Positions 35,378 to 48,645 of a DNA stretch of 64,000 nucleotides are shown here, piece by piece (position 1 is the first letter of the stretch; each line of letters begins with the position of its first letter). Location: positions 71,653,952 to 71,717,951 of the forward strand of contig CM055097.1 of the NCBI GenBank assembly GCA_029204225.1. Direction: 5' to 3'. A program made the translations under genes and the position numbers. The stretch comes from Diphasiastrum complanatum (Eukaryota; Streptophyta; Lycopodiopsida; Lycopodiales; Lycopodiaceae). The notes beneath the pieces are model-generated. The model had not been told where the DNA came from. It did not search any database and saw only the letters and a list, made by a program, of their open reading frames with translations.

Positions 35378-38300
35378 ATGGCAGAGCGACCGAGCGGGAT
35401 GGAAGGGCTGTCTGAGAGTGAATATCTTGATGCCGTCATGAGGAGGGACGTGCTGATCTATGTGGACACTAGCATTGATACCAGATTTGTGTTTCAAACA
35501 GAACGGACCAAGACTGTTCGAGAACTGCAGGGTTAGTTTATCTCACAGCCTTCCGTGTATGGCGAGGTTGTTTTCACTGAAATGCATGCTCTAAGGCTAG
35601 GGTTCTCACCTGCGCCTTTTTAGTTTTCTGTTGCTTTCTCTGGTTGATAATAGGTTCTCAAGTTTCTGTGGATCTGTTGAAACTATGCAGAGAAATTTTG
35701 GACTCCTGGGACATGCTTTAGAATTGGCAACTCTTAATATGTTCCGAAGACTTAACCTGGAGCATCGTATTATGTGATGGTTGCTCTCACGAGATGATGT
35801 AACACCTGTTGTTGAGAAGCTTTTTAGTAGCCGTCGTTAGCGAATAGAATCTCTGCTCCCTGTCTGAACACCTTGTACTGTTCGCTATGGTCGGGAACAT
35901 TCTAAATTTCTCCAGGTCTTTGGAGTCGTTTTTGAAAAACAGAGTGATTTCTGATACTATTCTGCAACAGTTCTTTTCCTGGTTTTATTTTTTAAAATTC
36001 AAAATCATGCACGTAGCTTTCAGCATACTTGGGTGCCGATATACTCGAATTCCCACAACCTACGAACTCGCGTGCAGCGTACCGACACGGTATTCTGTGC
36101 ACATAATAACTTGTTGCCTATGCACATAGATTTAAAATCCCCCTTTGTTTTGTTGTAACACCAACACCTTAAATGAATGAAAGTTCTGCTACTGAGGTTG
36201 GATTTTAAGTTTGAAGCACACGCGCTAGTAATCAAGCCATGACCGGGAGCCAGAAGTCGAGTGACACACATAGATTTAAAATCCCTCTTTGTTGTAACAC
36301 GAACACTTTAAATGAATGAAAGTTATGCTACTGCGGTTGGATTTTATAGTTGGATTTTAAGTTTTAAGCACACGGGCTAGTAACCAAGCATGACCGCGAG
36401 TCTGAAGTCGAGTGACATAGATTAGACTTTTTTAATGTGAACGTTCTTGGAGTCGTTGGTAGTGGCTTTACTGGCTGATGGAACTTTTAAATGTACAATA
36501 GCACTACTTGAACAAATGTACAATGTATGGCATTCATCTGATTCATTTGGTGCTTTTCCTTAAAGATTCTAATGTCGACTCTTTTTTTTTCAGAGATTTT
36601 GAAACACTATCACCATTTACTTTATCCAGAGATAGGCAAAGTGGTAATACGAGAAGTTATGGTACGTTAATTTGATTTCGAACTTGATCATCTGCTTATT
36701 TCTTTGTCATTCTACATCAGTAGTCATCCTGTGGTGAACCTTATATTTTTTAGTTTCAACTTGTAAAGCACACACTGGTTCTACATTAATACTGGATATT
36801 CACCTGTACTGTTTACGTTGAACGTTGATAAAACTATGTAAGGTTAATTGTATCTCAGTGAAATCTTTTTGATTCATTATTATGCCTATTCTGTAATATG
36901 AGTTTCTTATGTTCAAAAAAATCTATATTCATTGTTCAATAATTGTTTTCAGTTTGTGATCTAACAAACTATAAATCGACTTATGTACGCTAACTAAGTG
37001 AAACGTCACTGGGATTTCTTATTTAAAAATTGTAGATCTTCTAGGTTCGTTTTAAGCAATTTTGTAAAATAATTAGAGAAATTATGCCAAACTTTGTCCA
37101 CGATACGTAGCTCTATCAGCGTATTCACGGAGTAGATTGTTTGTAAAATATTTAGAGAAATTATGCCACACTTTGTCCAGGATATGTAGCTCTATCAGCT
37201 TATTAGAGAAATTATGCGACAGTTTGTCAATGATACGTAGCTCTATCAGCTTATTCACGGCCTAGATTGTACTAAGATTGTACAATGATTTTTGTTCCCG
37301 TAAGTTGTCGTGCTTTCATAATGCGTATGAAACATTCTGAATGGTGGAACGTGAGCAGCTTGGTTCTTTATTGCTGAAGAATATAAATGTACCATTTTCT
37401 CTTGACGAGTTTTGAAGAGAATTCTTATAAAAAATGGTTCTAAACATCCTTGTCCACGTTATGAAGCTCACCCTATCTGCGGCTTGCATTGCAATTATTG
37501 TTTCTTCCATATTGCCTAACGAGCATTATTGCTGGAAAATTTTATAAGTGGAAAGGCAGACAGCTTAGTTGAATATTTACTGAACGAAGGAAATGAGATA
37601 GTCGCTTGTTTCACTGATGATTTAGTCATTGCTAGATACTCACTAATATTGCAATAGTTGGTCGTTTTTGGTTTGTAGATCTTTGAATTGCCACCTCGCA
37701 CCTCAAATCTTGTTTAGCATTCGCTAATCAGTGATGCAAGTGATTCTTAGAAATTGTTGTATCACAGGAGTTGCCCTTTCACAGATCACAAATTCATACT
37801 GAAAGTTTTGAAATGTAGGATATCCGGCAGAAACCGTGAGGGCAGATTATTTTAAGAATTTGATGCAGGCCCAAAAGATAAAATAAAGCAAAATGTATTC
37901 TGTTCTGAGTGTACTGATATGCATGAGTAGAAAATCACGAACCTGATGTTCGGAAATATTTATTTATGGCTTTCCATTTATTGTTGGGGTTGGGTATTTC
38001 ACACTCAAAGAAACTACTTTCACAGTAGTTGTATCCCACTTCATTAAAGACTTGTATATGGTATTTGTGCATCGGAATGTGTTTACTTCTAAATGTATGG
38101 AATGGAAGAGTGTATTCATGGTTGTCTATTCTTTGAGGCTTATATCTTTCACAATATTTATATAATGAATATTATTAGAATTGCTCTGATTTTTGATTTT
38201 TGATTATTAGTCTGCAATCTTTTCCAGCTAAGATAACAGCTTTTGAATCCTTTGCAAAACCACAGCAAATTAAAAATACTTGTTTTGATCTTTGAGAACT

Positions 38301-41300
38301 TCATTCTGCATTAAATTAGTTCGTACTGTTTTGATCTAAACAACTCAATTTAGCAGGCAGGCCAGTATTTGAATTGTGCTTCAGACCTATGCAGTAAGAA
38401 CATCATGCTGATTTAAAACTGCTCGTACTCTTGATCTAACAATCAATTTAGGAGGCCAGCTTCTGAAATCCTTTCCACCTATCGGTTTTGTGGACTCCTA
38501 TGCATAATTATTTATTTACTTGCTAGCTTTATTCCCATTCAAACGATTTTTCCCTAAGTCAGGAAAATTTGAAAGCCTCAAATTTACTTGAATATCTTTT
38601 GTTGTCTATATTGTTATTTTTTGAATCGCATTCTCTACAGCTGGAAAGGAACTCGCACCTGTATCCCATGGTTCTTGGTGAACCAATTGGAGGTTTTCTT
38701 CCTAATCCGCATGGATTTATCAAGGTAAATGTAGTGCGTCAAGCTGATGGGCAAATAAGCTTGCCAGTGGAACCTCCAGATGCAGAGAGATTGAATTCAC
38801 AGCCAGTATCTGATAAAGTGAATGCAGTTGAAATTGTTACTGATACACGTGAAGACAGTATTTTCACTAATCTAATTGAGGAAGATGGTATAGCTAAGCC
38901 TGAAGAAAAATGTTTAGTGGTCACTACACAAGAGAGAGTTTCTGGAACTTCTGAAAGCGGTGGCAATGCTTCAAGGAAGATGGTTGAAGTGGCAGCTGCA
39001 GGCAAAGACAGCATCTCAAATACTTTGAATGCCGTTGGTGCAGTAAATTCTTCTGGTAACATTTGCAGCAAGTTATCAGCTGAAATTTCACAGGGAATGA
39101 CAGCATTTTCTGATAAGATGCTTTTTGAGGCAGACTTAAGTTTTTTGCAAAGTGGAGATGATTCGTTGGGTTTTCAAATTGAGGAAAATAGGGATTCAGA
39201 TAATATTGAAGCCTTTGTCTCGCAGGAAACTGGAGGCAATGCTACTATCCGTAGTCTAGATTTTTCTTCACTAGAAGTTTTTCAGAATGCCTTTATAAAT
39301 AGTAGTATGCAGTGTAAGCTGGTTAATTCTAAGAAAAATGGATGCAATAACCACAAAAGTAGGTTTCCGAAGACAAGACAAAAGGCGGACTGTGTGGAGG
39401 ATTTGACTGAAAAAATGGTAAAGCATTCTCGAAAGTTATCAGCAGCGGATTTGGAATGCAGACTCTTGAATGATCGCCTGACCAGTGGCTCTGAAGGCAC
39501 CTCAAAGAAGAGGTGGAAATCCAAGGGTAAGTTAAGTGTTTTTCAGGTTCGTCTTTTTACCTGATTAATCGCTGAAGCCTGTTTTCTAGGGTTGAAGATC
39601 TTACAGCATGTAAGTATTTTTGTGGTATTTTTGTGGAAGGTTGTACTTTAAAGTATATACTTTTGTAAGTTTGGCCTACTAGATGTACTATGAGCTACCT
39701 TTTTGCCTACGTGGAATTTGTTAAGCGAATTGAACCATAAGGTAGGATTTTGATTATGATCTTGGTTGTTTAGTTAGTAACAGAAGGGTGTTACATTATT
39801 TGACCGTCACTTGATTTATCGTGAAGAAGTTATTTGACCATCACTTGATTTCTCATGAAGAAGTTATTCATGACATTGTTAGCATTTAATTTTGTTTTTG
39901 GTAATGCTACAGATTGAATAAATATACTGTTTTTTAGTACCTAATACATTATTGTTGGGTTTGTTTGAAAGACCTGGTTACCTTGTAGATGACATGATGC
40001 ATGACACCCAAATGTAGTTTGATCTATCGCTCATTGTTTGGAAATTGTGTTTGGAATGAAATGTAGTGTCCTCGATGCCTGAAACAGAACATTTCTTGTT
40101 ATCTTTGGTTTATGGTTCTCAAATCTCAACAGAGTTTAGGGTTCTCAAATTTTGGATAACATTTATACTTTTGTTATATGTATGCAGAACTGGAGTCAGC
40201 AAAAATCTGTCTGGGAAATGCCTTGAGCATAGATACGTTTATGCATCCAGAGGGAATTTTTGCAAGTCTTGTAAAAAGTTCAAAAGCTCATGAGATGGAT
40301 TCAAAGTAAGAGTCATATAACTTACCGTGTACAAGCGAAAGTTTGTATATTTGATGCCTTGTTAGGTGATTACGTATTGATTATTTAACCCTCTGCTATT
40401 ACAAAGAAAAATTTATTTAACCCTGCTATTAGAAAGAAAAATGATTAATCTTGAATCCTAGCTTGAGGTCCTAAAGTCTGGAGTGCTGCAGAGTATCTTT
40501 TGTCGTGGTCTAGGTTACATAGTAGATAGAATAGATGCATTAAATTATGATTTGCCGATTTAATGATTCATGAATCTCAGTTTCTGGTTTGTGATATGGT
40601 TCTACATTTCGCTTGTGAATTTCTTTGATATGAAATGCAATTTAATTGAATGTTTTAATATCCTGAAATTGAGCCTGATAGTATACTGAAAATATCGGTG
40701 TCATTTTCGTTTAGTCCTTGGACCTGAGATTCACGGAAGCGCGCTCTCCTCCCTCGCCGAGGTTTTGAATACCTAGTATGTTTAAAAAACTCCATATTCT
40801 TTTGAATATTCTTCTGAAATCGAAATAAATGGTTTTTAAGCCTCAAAAGATCTGCAAAACTCTTTTAGGGTTAATTTTTTAGGTGCATTTTATTGTCAAT
40901 AGTACAGATATTAATGGTGTGAAATGGGAGAGAATCAGTGAAGCAGTTCATTATATTACACCGAATTCTAAGTTATTCATAGCACTAAAAGGAGTAACAT
41001 CGATAGCAGTACTGTAGATTTTATAGAATCAAAAGTAAATATAAAATGTTTGTGAGTTTCATCTATCTCATACAAGCTTTCAATTGCACTGTTTTGAAAC
41101 TAAATGAACTGGTTTCAGTGAAACTTTTGTAGCACCCCAATGATAATCATGTGTTGCCCTTCTTAGTTTGTTGGTTTAAATCATGTTTTGACATTATCTG
41201 GAATTGAAGACTTTTTAATTGTTTTCTGCTAGTTTTATCATAGATTTTTTCTGTCTTCTCATCATGAAATTGTTTTGGCGACATCCGTAGCAAACATTGT

Positions 41301-44300
41301 ATCAATCTTTAATTCTATTTGTTTTACTTGATGTTTTGTATGTGGGTTTGTGCACCTCGTAACATGAAAACGTTTGGATGCATTATTGCCATACGTCATT
41401 CATGCATCTCTTATGCAGTTTCTACATTGGCACCTGAAGTACTTCCACATACTTCAAAGTTTTGCCTGGACCGTTTCCGACACAAATCTGATCAATTTCC
41501 AGTAGGAAATCCTTATGGTCCATTTCTGTATCACCTTTGACCAATTTCCTTACCGACTTTGGCCAATTTCATATCTCATGTGCAAGAAATCATGCTTATA
41601 TGAACTTCTCATTCCAGTTTTGATGCATCATCAGCATGGTCACAACAGCTTCCCATAGTTTACCTAATTAATTGATTTCCATTTTGAAATTCAACATATT
41701 GAACCTAGTTTACCTTGGAACATGTTATAATTTTATTCCCTTAATGATTTTCTTATTTAGATTTGGATAGCATAGACCTTCAAGTTAATAATTGCACTTT
41801 CATGCAAGCTATACAGGTAGGTATGTTCTTTCAGATTACACTTGAAGATATGCACCAGAATTTAATTTTAAAGATCAGAGGTACATTTAAAGATGACCAT
41901 GGAGTTAGTGAGTGAGCATTCTCCCGAACCATTTTGATGACGGTCTCCAGTTGCAACGTCTTAGTTTTGTTCTCGTTTTGATATCATCAGTTAACTGGCA
42001 ATACAGATTTCGAACCTGAACTGATTTCTGGGAAGTGTTTGTAGCTGTAGAGAAGAAATGATTGTTTTGTAGATTGTACTAACATTTCAAGATGTAATGG
42101 ATGCCATCCTTTAAGAGCTCTTGGGTTGTAAGATTTCTTGTGCCAATAGTGGCTGAGATGAAGAGAAAAAGATTCGTGTGATGAATATACCTCTTGCTTG
42201 CTGAAATCTTGAAATCTTGAAAGTTGCATGAAGTTTTCCTCCAATTAAAAGGTAGTGGGCATTTATCCTAACTTTTTATTGTAGTATGCTTCTTGATTTC
42301 ATACTAGCATGCTAGCAAATGCTCATTAAAATGTCAAAATAGTGAAGTTAAACTTGCTTTGTGTACATACCCTCAAGAGATCCTCTTGTTGAAGTGTCTC
42401 CCATAGTTGCTGGGAAATTGCAACTAAAAAAATTCATGTCTTCAATATAGCACTGTATGCGGACAACTAAAAGATTTTCCTAAGTCCCATAAATTGTCTA
42501 TTGTAAAAATTTATAATCCAAAGTAAGTTCTGGCACACCTCCCGATAGAAACTTGGTATCGTTGATTTTAATAGAGTTTCCAGATTAGTTGTGGTTGGAA
42601 ACTAAGATAGACAATTTGCAGTGATCAGTATTAGTTCTGACCTTATACTGAACTATTTGCCACAAACTTATCTATCAAAACTTTAGGTAATCTATCTGTT
42701 TGAGCCTCTTGAATTTTTGATGTGATCATCTCTTGCTACTAAGGTCTGTAAAATTTGACTTGCACTAAGGGATTTTTAAGATCCGTTACTAGACTACGAA
42801 ATTTCTCTGGATTTTCATTATATCATCTTCAGGGGACATTACAAATCCATTGTTTGAAATGGAAACATTCTTTTCTTAGCACCTGATACTATTGCATTGA
42901 CGAATTGTGTTTTTTTAAAGGTTAGACTTGTGTATATTATCTTTTTTGACAGGTCAGAAGAGCCTACAGAAGATGCTTCTCATGCAGAGAGCAGAGGGAT
43001 CCAGGAACATGAAAACTCCCCTGGCGGAAACGTAGTTGGGGTGATTAACAGTAAGCAATTTCAAGTGTATACTGGGGACATAAGTATTTGTAGTGATCTG
43101 GATGGAAAAGTTTCCGTACTCAACAAGAGCAGAGACGTGGAAATGAGCAATTTGATTGCATCATTGTTGTCCTTCACTAGTGCCAATCCAATGCCTTCAG
43201 AGGACTTGCTAGAGTTTAGGGATGTGTGTATGAATCGTGCTATTGAACAGTCTTCTAAGCACAAGAAAAAGAAAAGAAAGCTTATGCCACGGAAGACCAA
43301 GAAGCAAAGGTGGACATCAGCTGATCAGTTGGAGCATATTGTTGATGTAAGCAATGGGAAGTGTCCGAAGTTTCTAAGCCTACAAAAGGCAGATGATAAA
43401 GGTAAGAGCAAAAAAGCAAAAAGCAACAAATTAAGTTTGATAGAAATGCAGGACTCTAAAATCACAGAAGCAGAATGCCTCCAGAACATAGGCAATACAA
43501 GTACGCTTAATGACTACGAATCCGAGAAGCTTAATGACGGGAAAGTGACCTCTCAGATACGTTTCTGTTCTGAAAACATGCTCTGCAAAAATGTAACAGA
43601 CCATATTTGTTCACTTCACAAAATTGGAACTAGAAGTACACATGTATTCAATAAAGCTGAGGCAGATTCGATCTCCAAAGATGTACTCCCAAGTTTAAGA
43701 GGAAAGGGAAACAAGAGCAAGGTAGTTCAGGCAAAGCATCAAGAAAAGCTTGAGACTGATAATTTGTCAGAAACTAAATCCAAGTTTCACAATGGGATTG
43801 TTGTTCAATCTGTTGCTTTGGAGTCTGCTAAAAACAAGATATGTGGTTCGGTTACAGATAGTACTGAAATGAAAACATACAGTCCTGGAAAGACCAGGCT
43901 GAGCAGAAAGAAATATCTAGAGAAATTAAGTCAGGATGCAGTAAATAGAGTTATCCAGGAAGACATCACCGAAGGTAATGACAGATCTTCCAAAAGTTCT
44001 AATTATACAGGTAGTCATTCTTCAATGTTTATTTTTTGCTAGGAAATTACTCCTATCCATGTACTTATTATTTATCAAAGGTTTGAAGTCCTATGTAATA
44101 GTTCTGTTTGTTAAGAGTATGGAATGGAATCAGGAATTAAATGAAGCAGCTTTTTGTTCAGAAGAATCACTAAAAGAAAGTTGTGTTTTTGGTACCCAAG
44201 GGATGAAGAAACAGGCCAGTGAGGATTACATGATATCAATCATAGATCTGCTATTTGGTCCTTAGCACCATCTGCCACAGCAATCTCACGAGCTAAAGAC

Positions 44301-44497
44301 CTTGGACCAAGGCTGTTGATTTTGTGTTGTTAAAAGACTGACCACCTACAATCTTGATCGTCATTTTAAGCGATTCTGCTGTGTGCTCTTGTACTGAGTG
44401 TGATGTCTCCAATTTATGTTAGATAGCATGAGGTTTTTGTTGTTTTGTTTTCTGCAAAGTATTTCAAAGTAAGAAAGCTGGCTGGTACAGAACTCTA

Positions 44498-44540
<43 letters not shown>

Positions 44541-45006
44541 GCAAGGCATATTTATAGGAATCACTTCCCAATCATATCTTGATGTCTGAATTGGTATAAA
44601 CATTTGTGGCTAGGTAAAATTTCCCCACCATTGATTAATAAACATGTTTAATTAAAATCAAAATAACACTTGCATGGACATCCTGACTGTTCTATGTAAA
44701 CTGGTGGATTACAGAGACCTTGTTTAAGTGATTTGTTTCAAGAGAATCAAGATTGTTATGTCCTTGAAAATTTTAGTTTAGGCTGGCACGTGATATTTAG
44801 TATTTGGAATAATATCTGAACTGCTTCGTTTCTCTGAAATTGAAATCTTGTGATTGTTTGAAGGTGAATTGCCAACAACTTCGAAGACCACAAACTCAAA
44901 AGTCAGGCTTAAGTCTGAAAATCCTTGTCCAGCTGGTTGCGGCAGACTTTTTAGTGGGAAGACCTCGGCATGGTACGACCATAGAAAAACTTGTAAAGGA
45001 TTTTGA
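35378..45006 (+). CDS. Unrecognised ~796-aa protein, six exons, C-terminal CCHC zinc-finger-like motif
   Basis: Family not recognised. Exons: 35378-35531, 36594-36661, 38641-39526, 40188-40305, 42953-43974, 44864-45006 (TGA). All introns are GT-AG and every phase matches, giving 797 codons. Residues 22-105 form a compact mixed hydrophobic domain (RRDVLIYVDTS, FVFQTERTKTVRELQEIL, KVVIREVML, GGFLPNPHGFIKVNVV) that could be a ubiquitin-like beta-grasp; this is inference. The long middle is polar and probably disordered. A basic cluster near 512-528 (KKKKRKLMPRKTKKQRW) suggests nuclear location. The end, 770-794, reads PCPAGCGRLFSGKTSAWYDH then RKTC: Cys771, Cys775, His789, Cys793, a likely zinc site. 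An alternative donor at 44010 would add 12 residues in frame. No damage was seen, so the gene looks functional. Confidence 0.8.
36126..36420 (+). repeat. ~145-bp tandem duplication in intron 1
   Basis: CATAGATTTAAAATCC, AAATGAATGAAAGTTCTGCT and the end CAGAAGTCGAGTGACA occur at 36126-36264 and again at 36268-36420. The second copy carries an extra 15-17 bases (TATAGTTGGATTTTA). Confidence 0.85.
37063..37268 (+). repeat. Three-copy ~70-bp repeat in intron 2
   Basis: TTAGAGAAATTATGCCAAAC, then TTTGTCCACGATACGTAGCT and CTATCAGC, occurs three times. The second copy has GGATATG. The third is shortened by loss of the GGAGTAGATTGTTTGTAAAA linker. Confidence 0.85.
39796..39870 (+). repeat. Two-copy ~36-bp repeat in intron 3
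   Basis: TTATTTGACCGTCACTTGAT followed by TTATCGTGAAGAAG is repeated immediately as TTATTTGACCATCACTTGAT plus TTCTCATGAAGAAG. Confidence 0.8.
40306..42952 (+). other. Intron 4 of the six-exon gene (2.6 kb)
   Basis: AT-rich, with no embedded transposon protein recognised. The donor is TCAAA/GTAAGA and the acceptor TTTTGACAG. Phase-2 joining gives Lys409 then SEEPTED. Confidence 0.7.
44499..44535. repeat. (TA)n microsatellite in intron 5
   Basis: About 18 TA units between exon 5 and exon 6. Confidence 0.95.
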
Positions 45007-45248
45007 AGAAATAAGCATAAGTTCTGGACTTTCTGTGCAAGCGGATTGTCTCTGCTAGAGACAAGGACCATCTTGATACTATGTTTTTTTGCTCAACTCT
45101 GTGCATCGAATTGCAAATGTGCATAGAAATTTTTGCTCATTGATCATTACGAAATCTGCTTGGTAGACAGGTATCGCGTCGATAATACGTTTTTTGGTCA
45201 GTCTGTACAAGAATAGAATAGTATGATTTCTGGCTCGGTGCGAATCAA

Positions 45249-45340
45249 TTTTGGTCCAACACAGATATTTGAAAAATGATGCTTTTGATCAATTTTGGAC
45301 CAACACAGATATTTGAAAAATGATGCTTTTGTCCTGATGG
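45249..45340 (+). repeat. 44-bp perfect-like tandem duplication
   Basis: ATCAATTTTGGTCCAACACA followed by GATATTTGAAAAATGATGCT occurs twice in a row, with one base difference. Confidence 0.85.
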
Positions 45341-45354
45341 GCTTCGGATTGAAG

Positions 45355-45880
45355 ATTTTGTGATGTAAGAAGAAACCGTCAAGCCAATAGAGTTATATTT
45401 TGTGCATGCATTTTAGTCCTACAGGCACATGACGTTGTTTACTGAATATGATTGTTATATGTTTAGAATCTGTGAATGCTAAATCCTCCAGAAGTGCCCT
45501 GTTTGTCTGCTATAATTGATGATCTGATTGAATGATGATTTCTGGCTCGGTGTCAATTTTGTCCTGATGGGCTTTGAATTGAAGGCTTAGTTAATTTGAT
45601 GTAAGAAGAAACTGTTGAGCTAGTAGAGGTATGTTTTGTTCATGCATTATAGTCCTAGAGACACATGACGACGACCATGAAAGAGTTATATTTTGTTCAT
45701 GCATTACAGACACATGGCTCTAGAATTCTTTTTTAAAACGGGTGTCTGAATGTTAGAAGTGCCATGTTTGTCTATTATAATTGACGTTGACTGAGTATAT
45801 GTTTAGAATGTGTGAATGCTAAATCCTCCAGAAGTGCCCGGTTTGTCTCCTATAATTGATGATCTGATTGAACGAAATCA
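45355..45880 (+). repeat. Diverged ~200-bp duplication with partial third copy
   Basis: GATGTAAGAAGAAACCGTC (45363) parallels GATGTAAGAAGAAACTGTTG (45598). GAATGCTAAATCCTCCAGAA (45473) recurs at about 45816 with the following TATAATTGATGATCTGATTG. GATTTCTGGCTCGGTG recurs near 45223 and 45537. Confidence 0.75.
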
Positions 45881-46964
45881 TTAATTTCTTTAGAATGTGG
45901 GGAAGTCTTGGCAATAGTGTTCCGAAGCTGAGATCCAAGCACTTCGGACTATTTTATCCCAGTTAATGTGGACCACGTTATTGAACTCCTTAGGCTTTTG
46001 TAGGTTTGAATTGGGCTTCCAAATGAATGAACTATGAACTAGTAGAATTATCAGCTACGCCCAACTTTAAATTTGGATTAATTCTAAAGTCATGTTTTTT
46101 TTGCATATTTCATTAGATCATTATATCATGAATGCTGAACAGAGGCATGATTTCTTTGTCCTTGGTCCTATAAAAGACCTGAGACTAAAACAATGTGCAG
46201 ACGACGACTTGATTAAGAGAAATCCCACATACAGAACTGCCACAGCACTCATCAGATCATACCTCAGATGCACAAATGTAAATGTTACCCAAGATTCTGA
46301 ATGTTGCATTGACAGATTCCTTTACATGCTTGTGCTCCAGCCTCGCTCTTTGCAGTATCCAGTTGCTAAAGTCCTGTGAACAATCAGGTTTTCAGGCCTG
46401 CATCAAACAAAACTTAATAATGAAACCTTGGCTATTTTTGGTTCTAGACTATCCGTTTCGAAGGTATCATGGTCACATCTACATATCTGGAGTCCTCATT
46501 TTATTCTTATCATTTCAATGCCGGTACAACTCTGGAAGAGAACCGTTGAGTTCCTTTTGGAATGAACTCAGTTGAAAGTTTGCATATTGTTTGTGTTTGA
46601 CAGATTTGTGTTATAGGTTATGGCATATTCTATGTTATTTTTGATCTAAAAGTTGCTGTTTCAAGGCATGAATCAGGGCTACCATTTGCATTTTTTTAAA
46701 ATAAGTGCAAATTCAATTGTTGGAACTTGGACATTCCTTGTATAGATATGCCAGGGCCTCTCAAATTCTGAAGTTCTGCAGATGTCATGATATCATATTA
46801 AAATTTTCGTTTGTTGGAACTTATTTAATGTATAGTTATGTAGGGCCTCTAAAATTCTGAAGGTCTCATCATATCATCAAAAATTTTATTTCTTGTGATT
46901 ATTTTTTGATTCTCACATGAATTTTTATTTTCTATTAGTGACCCTTTCTAGCCTTTACAAACTT

Positions 46965-47410
46965 TTTCACAGGTCCTATCTTTTCACGGGTCCTAAAATC
47001 TGTAGCACGGATAACCGTCTCATTTGTCATCCTAGCCTAATTCTGAACTTTCCACTAGAAATCGTTGGAATATAATCTATGGGAAATTTCTCTACTGCTT
47101 CTTGATATTTGATGGCTTTTGATGGCATCCATTGGCCTTCAAATGATGTACCTTAGCTCATGTTTGTCTGTTACGACAATGAACAATTTTCAGAGGTCTT
47201 ACCTTTTCACGGGTCCTAAAATCTGTAGCAGAGATAAGTCTCAATTGTCCTCCTAGCTGAATGTGTGGAGAAAGAGAACGTTCCACTTGAACCACTTGAA
47301 ATCATTGGAATATAATCTATGGGTAAATTCTCTATTGCTTCTTGATGTTTGATGTCTTTTCATGGCATCCGTTGGCCTTCAATCCATGTACCTTAGCTCA
47401 TGTTTGCTCA
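46965..47410 (+). repeat. Two-copy ~220-bp direct duplication
   Basis: CTTTTCACGGGTCCTAAAAT and CTGTAGCA at about 46980 recur at about 47205. GGAATATAATCTATGGGAAA and CATTGGCCTTCAA..GTACCTTAGCTCATG recur at about 47310 and 47375. Confidence 0.85.
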
Positions 47411-48567
47411 TGTTTATGTGGTACGGTAATGAACAATTTTGACGGACATCTGGAAAATTGTTCTAAAAGAAAGAATGTGGTTTTTTATGGTGCTCCTAAT
47501 GCCCCTATGGATAGTTTGTTTCAAGTTGGTATTAGAACTTTAAAGGGAGGTTTGTTTGAAGTTGCTTTATCTTTATAGGCAGGACAGAGGTTGCTTTCAC
47601 TTGATTGAGCACATGTTAAATTGTTACAAGAATTCCAAGCATTAATAGAAAAATATGAATGTTGTGATACGTAGAAAAATAGACAATGGACTAAGTTTTG
47701 TCTGATTTGTGTTCAAATTATAATTGTTTCAGATGTCAATCTAATTGGAGTTCATTTGGATGGACATCAGTTTTCTAACAATTGACATCATGATGTAACT
47801 TTTATATGGATGTGGGGAAAATTATTGCTGCAGTTAATGAAGAAAACTGGTATATAACATACTGCTAGTGTTTGGATGGAAGAACAATTACTCTACAACA
47901 TTTGTTACATTGTCTGTGGATGTGGGCATGCAAGAACAATTACGCTACAGCATTCCTTACATTGTCTGTGGATGTGAGCTCTAAAGTGAATTAATTTGAC
48001 ATTGTTACCAAAAGCATCTGCAATGCATAGAGTAAAAGCAAGGGATGTGATGATGAAATCTTCATTGAAGGAACTAGATCACAATTTTTTTTTATATTCT
48101 AGGAATACCATTTGGATTGAAGTTGAGGCTCCCTTGTAGCTGCTGAATATTAAATAGTTCAAGGCTTTGTGGTAGAAAGCTTAGGATTAGTGTTCACAAA
48201 TATGATTTAAGTTGTGGCAAAAAAATATTTAACAAGAATGCTGAGTTTTATATTAGACTACAGATGGGCTTTGTTGTAGAATAAAGTGGGGAGTAGAAAT
48301 CAATGATGTTTCTCATTCCTATTCTCCTTCTTGGCCCTGCTGTGGGCACGAGCTTACTGTTTTTTTATGTTTGATTTTAACCTTGCGATTTTTTTTTTCT
48401 TTTTTTTTTTATCTTCTAAAGTTTTTATATATTTTGAGGGGACTTCATGATTATTGAGACGTTGTCATGTATTAATTTGTTTAGTTTTTAAAAGTATTGT
48501 ATTTTGAAGTTGTCCAAGCTTTCACGCCGTCGAAATCACTTTTGACGGAGACGATTTGTTGATTTGT

Positions 48568-48645
48568 TTCTATGTTTATATATGAGTGACTTGTTTCTAT
48601 GTTTATATATGAGTGACGGATGTTTTTATGTTTATATATGAGTGT
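48568..48645 (+). repeat. Three-copy ~28-bp tandem repeat at the left edge of element N1
   Basis: TTTCTATGTTTATATATGAG followed by TGAC occurs three times up to the base before the LTR start. Confidence 0.85.

Larger units (their letters stand above)
45007..48567. other. 3' UTR and downstream region with local duplications; no gene
   Basis: Contains duplicated blocks (listed separately) and short open frames such as 46092-46379 and 47342-47578 with no family match. None has a believable coding pattern. Confidence 0.5.

Noticed and set aside
38569-38640. ATG upstream of exon 3 giving an apparent 331-codon single-exon gene
   Set aside because: The 72 bases are intronic: TTCTCTACAG at 38631-38640 is a strong acceptor and the preceding exons join in frame.
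47342-47578. 78-codon ORF considered as a host gene fragment (GLFEVAL resembled a ribosomal protein phrase)
   Set aside because: Only a handful of residues match, and part of the ORF lies in a duplicated non-coding block.
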